Assembly (NCBI RefSeq): GCF_020034665.1
Contig: NZ_JAIQDI010000002.1
Span: forward strand, 1,612,001 to 1,676,000
Length of the DNA: 64,000 nt
Direction of reading: 5' to 3'
Source of the DNA: Niabella beijingensis
GTDB lineage: Bacteria; Bacteroidota; Bacteroidia; Chitinophagales; Chitinophagaceae
The notes beneath the pieces are model-generated. The model saw only the letters and a program-made list of their open reading frames with translations. It made no database searches and was not told where the DNA came from. The translations under genes and the position numbers were made by a program. Positions 42,660 to 49,736 of this stretch are shown one piece after another (the stretch's first letter is position 1; each line of letters begins with the position of its first letter).

Positions 42660-44012
42660 TTAACGGATAAATTTTAATTCCTTGCCGGATTTGTACATAT
42701 AAAAACTAAAACCACCTGCCTGGTTCTTGCCGATGGCGCGCAACATGTGCCGTTGCGTTCTGGGTCGTGCGTATACCAGTTTGCCGTCATCGCTGAATTC
42801 AAGATCAAAGTCTTTTTCGATCCGGGTGATATTGGTATATTCAAATAACCCCATCCAGGCCTCCCAGTCTTCCACCAGCCGGGAGGGGTTCATATTGTAG
42901 ATGCTTCTCACACGCTCTTCCTCTTTTTTGATCAGGAGATCATTAAAACCGGAAGCATCCTTATTAAGAATGGCCTGCGATAATTTTCCATACAGGGCAA
43001 GTACCTGTTCTTTGAGCTCCTTTTCCGTTCTCAGATCGGTTCCGTTGCTCCAGCCTTCCTGCTTATAACCGGTCTTGGTTTTTAGCTGGTATCCGCAGGT
43101 AATGGAAGGGCTGCCGTACTTTGGGTTTCCCATATAGCTGCTGTGTACCTCGCGGCCATCTTCCATCAGGGTGTCTGTTACATAGCCTTTGTATCCTTCA
43201 CAAAGCGGATATTCCTCCTGCGCTTTCAACTCGCCCTGCCGTATTTTACCGGCATAAAGTGTGGCGCTGAAGTAGGATCGTTTCCCGATCACCTTTTCCG
43301 GAATACCCTGCTCGTCCACTCCCGGCTTTACCTCGATGTTTATAGAAAGACCATCAGCAGCTGATAAAATAAAAGGGTTCAGGATCAGCGAAGCTTCGGA
43401 TGCAATTGTTACAGGGACCCCGTTTACACGAACGCTGACAGTAGTATTATCGGTATCAAGCTGGAGGTAATAGATGAGTCCGCTTGTATCGGATGGTATC
43501 GTTTTTGACAAAAGCGGGTAGGCATAGGCGGCAGATTGTTTAAACCTGCGTTCGAGCTGAGCGGAGGTGTTCTTGCCGATCGCTGTTTCACTCTCCGCTT
43601 CGATGGATAAATGAAAATTTTCTTCTGCTGTTTTTGCTTCGAAGCTGATCCCGCTGTAGGATTCTTTTCGCGTGAGCAGGTTTCCGTATTGCTTTTTTGC
43701 CTGCTCGATCAAACCACGCAGCTTTAAGGACTGATTCTTTCCAATAGTCAGTTTCAACTCCTGTTCATAAAGCGTGATTTCGTATACTTTCATCCCTTTG
43801 TAAAGCGCGGAGTCCAGGAATATATAAGCGTATTGCGCCTGGTAGCTCTTTGCCGCGGTTTGTTCTGCCTTGGCTTTTTTGAAATATGCGGCAAGGGTAG
43901 GGGCGTCGTTGATGACGGAAAGATCCGGCAATTGTTGTGTGTTTGCAGTAACGGTATAAAATAAAAAGCAGCAGCTGATCCAAAGTGATTTTAGTAGGTA
44001 TGTATGCATCAT
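42660..44012 (-). CDS. Secreted protein of unknown function, paired with the WG-repeat protein
   Basis: 450 residues, not recognised. The N-terminus is a signal peptide (MMHTYLLKSLWISCCFLFYTVTANTQ). The first third is charged and helical (APTLAAYFKKAKAEQTAAKS, RGLIEQAKKQYGNLLTRKE). The middle looks like beta structure, e.g. YYLQLDTDNTTVSVRVNGVPV. The C-terminal third ends SDDGKLVYARPRTQRHMLRAIGKNQAGGFSFYMYKSG. Cysteines are few (CEGYKGY, ITCGY). No catalytic motif is visible. It lies one base upstream of the WG-repeat gene, so the two probably form a two-protein system in the periplasm. Confidence 0.7.
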   Translation of the reverse strand: MMHTYLLKSLWISCCFLFYTVTANTQQLPDLSVINDAPTLAAYFKKAKAEQTAAKSYQAQYAYIFLDSALYKGMKVYEITLYEQELKLTIGKNQSLKLRGLIEQAKKQYGNLLTRKESYSGISFEAKTAEENFHLSIEAESETAIGKNTSAQLERRFKQSAAYAYPLLSKTIPSDTSGLIYYLQLDTDNTTVSVRVNGVPVTIASEASLILNPFILSAADGLSINIEVKPGVDEQGIPEKVIGKRSYFSATLYAGKIRQGELKAQEEYPLCEGYKGYVTDTLMEDGREVHSSYMGNPKYGSPSITCGYQLKTKTGYKQEGWSNGTDLRTEKELKEQVLALYGKLSQAILNKDASGFNDLLIKKEEERVRSIYNMNPSRLVEDWEAWMGLFEYTNITRIEKDFDLEFSDDGKLVYARPRTQRHMLRAIGKNQAGGFSFYMYKSGKELKFIR

Positions 44013-44062
44013 AAATAGGCGATCCGGTTGTTTGAGCGCAAAAATAACGGAAAAGAAAGGTT

Positions 44063-44090
44063 AAAAAAAACCGGCGCAGCGGCCGGTTTT
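44063..44090 (-). terminator. Terminator of the sugar isomerase/permease operon
   Basis: On the minus strand AAAACCGG and CCGGTTTT pair across a GC-rich loop and lead into eight T. It begins about 30 bases after the stop of the TIM-barrel gene 44120-45001. Confidence 0.82.
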
Positions 44091-44119
44091 AAGATATGGG
44101 TGATTTGGTTTATTTGCTG

Positions 44120-45001
44120 TTAAAAAACAAGCTGGTTGAGGTACGCGGCCCCTTCTTTTACACACTCAAGCGGCGTTTTTTCATATGCCTCCTGCTCCAG
44201 GATATAATGTTCCATACCCTCTGTACGTGCTGCGGCAAGGATCGTTTTAAAGTCGATCGATCCCGTTCCCACGATCACGCTTAGGTTGGGTTCTCCCTGT
44301 TGAGGTACGGCGCCTTTTTTACGGTCTTTTACATGACAAAGCTTAAATCGTCCGTTGTATTTCTTTAACCAGGCGATGGGATCCTGTCCGGCGGTCACCA
44401 CCCAGTAAATATCCATTTCGTAATCCATCAGGCTCTTATCGGTGTTCTGCATAAAAATGTCCTGCGGGTATTGGCCGTCCTGCAACCGGAAACTGTAATC
44501 ATGGTTGTGATAAGCAAAGCGGATGCCGTTCTTTTTACAGGTTTCTCCGGCTTTATTAAATGTATCTGCAAGCTTTTTATAATCGTCCAGTGTTTTCTGC
44601 GGACCAACATAAGGGCAGATGAGATAGCTCATCCCGATCTCCGCCGCTTCAGCTGCTTTGCGTTCGAAATCCTTGGTATAGTCGCAATGGCTGCTGACGA
44701 TCTTCATGCCGAGGCCGTCCACATATTCTTTAAAGCCTTTGTTGCCCAGGCCCCAGAACATGCCATCTGCTCCTTCATAACTCTCGATCTCTTTATACCC
44801 GAAGCCTGCCAGCTGTTTCAATATCCCTTTGGGATCCTTGGGAAGATCGTCCCGGAGGCTGTACAATTGAATGCCTACCTTGGAGATGCTTCCGCGGGCA
44901 GCGGAAGAGGAGGCGTTACAGGCGGTGTTCAGGGCCGAACCCAGCATCAGGCCCAGTGCGGCGCCTCCTGATCTTTTTAAAAACTCTTTTCTATTATACA
45001 T
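44120..45001 (-). CDS. Exported sugar isomerase/epimerase-like TIM barrel (lipoprotein)
   Basis: 293-residue xylose-isomerase-like TIM barrel (AP endonuclease family 2 fold). NRKEFLKRSGGAALGLML is a Tat-like signal with RK in place of RR, leading to a lipobox-type cysteine (LNTAC, C28), so the enzyme is probably periplasmic or membrane-anchored. VGIQLYSLRDDLPKDPKGIL opens the barrel; the likely metal or active-site region is FAYHNHDYSFR, MDYEMDIYWV, LCHVKDR and YILEQEAYE. Such enzymes act on keto-sugars or sugar derivatives, but the substrate is unknown. Third gene of the minus-strand run with the 45028 TIM barrel and the NupG-like permease. Confidence 0.85.
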   Translation of the reverse strand: MYNRKEFLKRSGGAALGLMLGSALNTACNASSSAARGSISKVGIQLYSLRDDLPKDPKGILKQLAGFGYKEIESYEGADGMFWGLGNKGFKEYVDGLGMKIVSSHCDYTKDFERKAAEAAEIGMSYLICPYVGPQKTLDDYKKLADTFNKAGETCKKNGIRFAYHNHDYSFRLQDGQYPQDIFMQNTDKSLMDYEMDIYWVVTAGQDPIAWLKKYNGRFKLCHVKDRKKGAVPQQGEPNLSVIVGTGSIDFKTILAAARTEGMEHYILEQEAYEKTPLECVKEGAAYLNQLVF

Positions 45002-45027
45002 AACTTCTGTTTTTTGTACATAGGATA

Positions 45028-45906
45028 TTAAATATCACATACCGTAATGGCATCCTTTAACGCCTGTTTCCGGTCCTCTGCTGTTTTACCCGTGGGAATA
45101 AATTCCTGCGCCACGTATCCTTTAAAGCCGGTGGCAGCGATCGCTTTCATAATGGCGGGGTAATTCAATTCCTGGAGCTCGTTCAGTTCATGCCGGCCGG
45201 GAACACCTGCCGTATGGTAATGTGCAAAATGCTGGTGGTGCGCACGGATATTGGCAATTACATTTCCCTCATCCACCTGCATATGATAGATATCGTAAAG
45301 CAGTTTAAAGTTTTCAGAGCCCAGCCGTTTGCAGAGCTCAACACCCCATGCGCTATGGTCGCACATGTAGTCGTGATGGTCCACCTTACTGTTGAGCAGT
45401 TCCATCACGAGTGTTACCTGGCGTTTCTCTGCATGCGCCAGGATCTTTTTCAGGCCATGCTCACAGTTTTTTAAACCGGTTTCATCATCCATTCCGCGGC
45501 GGTTGCCACTAAAACAGATCAGGTTCTTATAACCGGCCTTTGCCACATATTCGATGTGATCCGTATAATTTTTTATGAGCGTACTGTGAAAATTGGGTTC
45601 ATTCCAGCCATCCACCAGGTTGATCTCTGCCCCGTTGCACATACTGGAATAAATACCGTTCTTTTTCAGTACATCCCAGTCTTTGGGCCCCACCAGGTCG
45701 ATGGCGGCAAAGCCCAGTTCCTTCACCATGTTGCAAAGCTGTTCCAGCGACAGGTCGCCGTAGGTCCACCGGCATACACTGTGATTGATATTACCATTTA
45801 AGCTCATTCCTTTTCTATTCTTTTTTAAAGCCGTTCCCCAGCTTGCCGTACCTCCGGCAAGGGCAGCAGCTATTGCAATTGTTTTGATCGCTTTTCTACG
45901 TTGCAT
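45028..45906 (-). CDS. Exported hydroxypyruvate-isomerase-like TIM barrel
   Basis: 292-residue TIM-barrel enzyme of the xylose isomerase-like/hydroxypyruvate isomerase family. The N-terminus has a Tat-type signal (QRRKAIKTIAIAAALAGGTASWG). SVCRWTYGDLSLEQLCNMVKELGFAAIDLVGPKDW is the family start. The metal ligands are likely in LVMELLNSKVDHHDY (Glu), LLYDIYHMQVDEGN (Asp), HYHTAGVPGRHEL (His) and VAQEF (Glu). Hydroxypyruvate isomerase activity is one option, but with its neighbours a keto-sugar is at least as likely. The gene lies between the permease (9-base gap) and the 44120 TIM barrel (26-base gap), in one operon. Confidence 0.86.
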   Translation of the reverse strand: MQRRKAIKTIAIAAALAGGTASWGTALKKNRKGMSLNGNINHSVCRWTYGDLSLEQLCNMVKELGFAAIDLVGPKDWDVLKKNGIYSSMCNGAEINLVDGWNEPNFHSTLIKNYTDHIEYVAKAGYKNLICFSGNRRGMDDETGLKNCEHGLKKILAHAEKRQVTLVMELLNSKVDHHDYMCDHSAWGVELCKRLGSENFKLLYDIYHMQVDEGNVIANIRAHHQHFAHYHTAGVPGRHELNELQELNYPAIMKAIAATGFKGYVAQEFIPTGKTAEDRKQALKDAITVCDI

Positions 45907-45915
45907 GACCCGTCG

Positions 45916-47208
45916 TTATTGAACGCTCTCTGTTTTTTTGCTGTTACGGAAAAATAACAGGAATAATACAGCCACGATGGCTGCAATAATTGCGGGAACG
46001 ATCCATACATGCTGCCAGAAATTTCCAAACTGTGTGATCCGTTCCGCATTCTGCGCGTCTGTAAGCACGGCACCATTTTCCAGTTTCGCAGGGGCGAGGT
46101 CTGCATAATGCTTTCCAACATATCCGGCCACCCAGAAGCCGATCAGCTGCCCGATACCATAGGTTGCCAATGTGATGAGGCCCTGGGCCGAGCTCTTGTA
46201 TTTTTCACCGGCCTTGGAATCGGTATAGATCTGTCCGGATACAAAGAAGAAGTCATAACAGATACCATGCAGCGCGATCCCGAGGATCAGCATAAAGGCC
46301 ATTTCCCCGGCATTGCCATAGGCAAACAGCAGGTAGCGTAATACCCAGGCAAACATACCTACAAGGATCGTCAGCTTAAAACCAAAACGCTTGAAGAAAA
46401 TTGGGATCAGCAGTAAAAACAGTACTTCGGATGCCTGGCCGATGGTCATTTTTGCCGTAGCACTTTTCATGCCGATATCTGTGAGAAAGGGGTTGGCATT
46501 CGAGTAATAAAAAGCCAGGGGAATACAGATCAGTATAGAGGAAATAAAAAATATAAGGAAGTTCTTATCTGCCAGCAGCTTTAACGCATCAAGTCCCAGA
46601 ATCTGAGTAACGCTTGCAGAGCCCTCTGCCTTCTTGGGCGGAGTTTTAGGCAGTGTAAAACTAAAGATACCCAGAAGTCCGGAAGCTATGGAAGCCATCA
46701 GGAACGTGTTGCGCAGTGTATCATGCGCCGCGTTGTTTTCCACGTCATCCCATTTGAGCAGACTGATAATAATACCGGCAATGATCCAGCCGATGGTACC
46801 CCAGATGCGAATAGAAGAAAATTGCTTTTCCGGGTTGGTCATCTGACGGAAGGATACGGAGTTCACCAGTGCCAGCGTGGGCATATAAAGGATCATATAT
46901 CCGAGGGCATAGGGATAGAAGACCGTTACATCTTCGGCTTTGAACATCATATACATGAGTATCGCGCCGGCTATATGTAAAAAGCCGAGAATCCGCTCCG
47001 CATTAAAAAAACGGTCTGCGATCAGGCCGATAATAAACGGTGCAATGATGGCCCCATAAGATTGGGTGGAGAACACTTTGGCAATATCCAGCCCGTCGGC
47101 TTTCAGGTTCGCTCCCAAAAATGTTCCCAGGGTTACAAACCATCCTCCCCATATAAAGAATTCGAGGAACATCATCAAAGACAGTTGGATCTTAATGCTG
47201 GATTTCAT
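45916..47208 (-). CDS. NupG-type MFS permease
   Basis: 430-residue major-facilitator transporter with 12 predicted transmembrane segments, of the nucleoside:H+ symporter (NupG/XapB, PF03825) group. The first segment is IQLSLMMFLEFFIWGGWFVTLGTFL, and the family motif with GIIADRFF-type spacing appears as FIIGLIADRFFNAERILGFL. Relatives in Bacteroidota are often found with sugar-isomerase TIM barrels and Gfo/Idh oxidoreductases and carry sugars rather than nucleosides. It leads the minus-strand operon and diverges from the 47467 gene. It probably imports the product made by the exported TIM barrels. Confidence 0.9.
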   Translation of the reverse strand: MKSSIKIQLSLMMFLEFFIWGGWFVTLGTFLGANLKADGLDIAKVFSTQSYGAIIAPFIIGLIADRFFNAERILGFLHIAGAILMYMMFKAEDVTVFYPYALGYMILYMPTLALVNSVSFRQMTNPEKQFSSIRIWGTIGWIIAGIIISLLKWDDVENNAAHDTLRNTFLMASIASGLLGIFSFTLPKTPPKKAEGSASVTQILGLDALKLLADKNFLIFFISSILICIPLAFYYSNANPFLTDIGMKSATAKMTIGQASEVLFLLLIPIFFKRFGFKLTILVGMFAWVLRYLLFAYGNAGEMAFMLILGIALHGICYDFFFVSGQIYTDSKAGEKYKSSAQGLITLATYGIGQLIGFWVAGYVGKHYADLAPAKLENGAVLTDAQNAERITQFGNFWQHVWIVPAIIAAIVAVLFLLFFRNSKKTESVQ

Positions 47209-47405
47209 ACTAATGCTTTCGTTAATGATTGAAACTAAAAAAATGATTTAGACGCTAAATGTACTATTTTTTCATTCTTGAAAATAATTATGCTGATTTT
47301 TTTTCAGCACCCAAAATTAAAGGGGCAGCCCCAAACTATTTTTATAAAAATACCGTTCATATAATAGAAACCGGGGAAAGTGTTCATAATACACGAAAAA
47401 CTGAA

Positions 47406-47433
47406 TTGTTTCATTGAAAGTTTTGTATTTTTA
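47406..47433 (+). promoter_or_regulatory. Promoter of the 47467 TIM-barrel operon
   Basis: A TTG at 47406-47408 and TATTTTTA at 47426-47433 (seven of eight TAnnTTTG positions) are 17 bases apart. Transcription would start near 47440, about 27 bases before the ATG. Confidence 0.4.
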
Positions 47434-47466
47434 GCCGGTCTTTCCGAAAAATAAATAACGATAAAT

Positions 47467-48522
47467 ATGACTACGCTGAAAGGACCTGGTATATTCCTGG
47501 CACAGTTTGCCGGTGATCAAGCTCCCTTTAATACACTGGAATCGATCTGCACCTGGGCCGCCTCACTGGGCTTCAAAGGGGTACAGATCCCTACCAATAA
47601 TGATCAGTTCATCGACCTGCAAAAAGCCGCCGAAAGCAAGACCTATGCCGATGAGATCAAAGGCATCGTTAATGCCTGCGGGATGGAGATCACCGAGCTG
47701 TCCACCCATTTGCAGGGACAGCTGGTGGCTGTGCATCCGGCCTATGACCTGTTGTTTGATTCTTTTGCACCGGAATCCGTTCGTAATAACCCGAAGGCCC
47801 GTACCGAATGGGCCATTCAGCAATTGAAATACGGAGCAAAGGCCTCCCAGAACCTGGGACTGAATGCGCATGCCACTTTCAGCGGTTCTTTATTATGGCA
47901 TACATTTCATCCCTGGCCGCAACGTCCTGCGGGGTTGGTGGAAGAAGGTTTTGCCGAACTGGCAAAACGCTGGACCCCCATCCTGGATTATTTTGATGAA
48001 TGTGGTGTGGATGTTTGTTATGAGATCCATCCGGGAGAGGACCTCTTTGATGGCGATACTTACGAGATGTTCCTCGAAAGAGTGAACAACCATCCCAGGG
48101 CCTGTCTGCTGTATGATCCTTCACATTTTGTATTGCAATGTCTGGATTATATCGAATACATCGACATCTTTCACGAGCGGATCAAAGCATTTCATGTAAA
48201 AGATTCCGAGTTCAATCCCACAGGAAAAAAAGGTGCTTTTGGCGGGTACCAGCCCTGGCTGAAAAGAGCAGGACGCTACAGAAGCCCGGGTGATGGCCAG
48301 GTGGATTTCAAAACCATCTTTTCAAAACTGGCAGAATACGATTTTAAAGGCTGGGCGGTAATGGAATGGGAATGCTGTCTGAAACACCCGGAAGACGGTG
48401 CAAGGGAAGGTGCGCAGTTCATTAAAGATCATATCATCCGTGTAACAGATAAAGCTTTTGACGATTTTGCAGCTACCGTAAAAGATGATGCGTTAAATAG
48501 AAAAATTTTAGGAATCAATTAA
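47467..48522 (+). CDS. Cytosolic sugar phosphate isomerase/epimerase-like TIM barrel
   Basis: 351-residue xylose-isomerase-like TIM barrel without a signal peptide. FLAQFAGDQAPFNTLESICTWAASLGFKGVQIPTN opens it. The likely metal ligands are in DVCYEIHPGEDLFDG (Glu), LLYDPSHFVLQ (Asp/His), RIKAFHVKDSEF (His) and GWAVMEWECCLKH (Glu). It has no phosphate-specific motif I can identify, so sugar is safer than sugar phosphate. It begins the plus-strand run of cytochrome, DUF1080 and GH35 genes and likely acts on the sugar that the permease brings in. Confidence 0.88.
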   Translation: MTTLKGPGIFLAQFAGDQAPFNTLESICTWAASLGFKGVQIPTNNDQFIDLQKAAESKTYADEIKGIVNACGMEITELSTHLQGQLVAVHPAYDLLFDSFAPESVRNNPKARTEWAIQQLKYGAKASQNLGLNAHATFSGSLLWHTFHPWPQRPAGLVEEGFAELAKRWTPILDYFDECGVDVCYEIHPGEDLFDGDTYEMFLERVNNHPRACLLYDPSHFVLQCLDYIEYIDIFHERIKAFHVKDSEFNPTGKKGAFGGYQPWLKRAGRYRSPGDGQVDFKTIFSKLAEYDFKGWAVMEWECCLKHPEDGAREGAQFIKDHIIRVTDKAFDDFAATVKDDALNRKILGIN

Positions 48523-48559
48523 TATCTTTATAAAAAAATTCAAACAAACAGACAGAAAC

Positions 48560-48955
48560 ATGAAGAAAGTTATTTTGTCGGCGGCCATCCTGGCCACAAT
48601 AGCGGCGGCATGCGGCGGGGGAGAGGAAAAGAAACCCGGGGGTACTGAAACAACGACCACTGAAAAAACAAATGATGCCTCGGCGAATCCCGATTACCAG
48701 GCCGGACTGGCATTGGTGGGGCAGTATCAGTGTATTACCTGTCATAAGATCGACGAAAAACTGACCGGCCCCGCCTATAGGGATGTTGCCAATAAATATG
48801 CTGGTGCGGATGACGCTACCATCACCAAGCTGGCACAGAAAGTGATCTCCGGAGGCAGTGGCGTTTGGGGAGAAATTCCGATGACGCCGCACCCGAACGT
48901 GTCCGAAGCTGACGCAAAAACAATGGTGAAATATATCCTCGCTCTAAAAAAATAA
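48560..48955 (+). CDS. Lipoprotein c-type cytochrome
   Basis: 131-residue mono-heme cytochrome c. MKKVILSAAILATIAAAC is a lipoprotein signal (C18). After a Thr/Glu-rich linker, CITCH (residues 58-62) binds heme, and the distal ligand is the Met in GEIPMTPHPNVSE (about residue 114). It resembles cytochrome c-551/552. In the neighbourhood of DUF1080 and sugar TIM-barrel genes it can take electrons from a periplasmic sugar dehydrogenase. It lies 37 bases after the 47467 gene and 16 bases before the DUF1080 gene. Confidence 0.93.
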   Translation: MKKVILSAAILATIAAACGGGEEKKPGGTETTTTEKTNDASANPDYQAGLALVGQYQCITCHKIDEKLTGPAYRDVANKYAGADDATITKLAQKVISGGSGVWGEIPMTPHPNVSEADAKTMVKYILALKK

Positions 48956-48971
48956 CCGATAAAATTTGATC

Positions 48972-49718
48972 ATGACAAAATCGTTTTTATTCGCTCTGGG
49001 ACTGGGTTTCATGGCCTGTTCCTGTTCCGGTCAGAAACAGGGACAAACCGGTACTGATGCCCCTGCAAATACGCTGAGCAAAAAAGAAAAAGCTGCCGGA
49101 TGGAAATTGCTGTTTGATGGAACCTCCACCAGCGGATGGCATACCTATGGTGAAACCACGGCGGGCACCGCATGGAAAGCAGTTGATGGTACCCTGGAAC
49201 TGGATGCCGATGCAAAGTCAGGCAGCGCTACAGGCGGCGACCTGGTGAGCGATGAAGAATATGGCAACTTTGAGCTTCAGCTCGACTGGAAGATCTCACA
49301 AAAAGGGAACAGTGGTGTTTGCCTGTATGTGATCGACAATAAGGAAAAATACAAATATATGTGGTATACCGGTCTGGAAATGCAGATCCTCGATAACGAC
49401 GGACATCCGGACGGAAAGATCACCAAACACCGTGCAGGCGATCTGTATGATATCATCAAAAGCAGCAGCGAGCCGGTAAAAGCAGTGGGAGAGTGGAACC
49501 ATGTGGCAATAAAAAGCCTCAACGGCAAACTGGACTTTTTCCTGAATGGTGTTCATATTGTTGATACCCAATTGTGGGATGATAACTGGCGCACGCTGGT
49601 AGCCGGAAGCAAATTCAAGAACCTTCCGGATTTTATGGCCTTCAAATCAGGACGCATCGGTTTGCAGGATCACGGCAATACCGTTTGGTTCCGTAACATC
49701 AAAGTAAGAAGATTATAA
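48972..49718 (+). CDS. DUF1080 lipoprotein (3-keto-disaccharide hydrolase family)
   Basis: 248-residue lipoprotein (lipobox GFMAC, C16) with a PF06439 (DUF1080/3-keto-disaccharide hydrolase) domain, a concanavalin-like jelly roll. Typical blocks are GWKLLFDGTSTSGWHTYG, WKAVDGTLELDADA, GDLVSDEEYGNFELQLDWKIS, GNSGVCLYVIDNK, EMQILDNDGHPDGKITKHRAGDLYDII and VWFRNIKVRRL. Family members cleave 3-keto-glycosides or bind glycans. The ATG at 48972 is preferred to the TTG six bases upstream. It follows the cytochrome gene and precedes the beta-galactosidase gene. Confidence 0.9.
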   Translation: MTKSFLFALGLGFMACSCSGQKQGQTGTDAPANTLSKKEKAAGWKLLFDGTSTSGWHTYGETTAGTAWKAVDGTLELDADAKSGSATGGDLVSDEEYGNFELQLDWKISQKGNSGVCLYVIDNKEKYKYMWYTGLEMQILDNDGHPDGKITKHRAGDLYDIIKSSSEPVKAVGEWNHVAIKSLNGKLDFFLNGVHIVDTQLWDDNWRTLVAGSKFKNLPDFMAFKSGRIGLQDHGNTVWFRNIKVRRL

Positions 49719-49736
49719 TCCAACACATACCGGATT

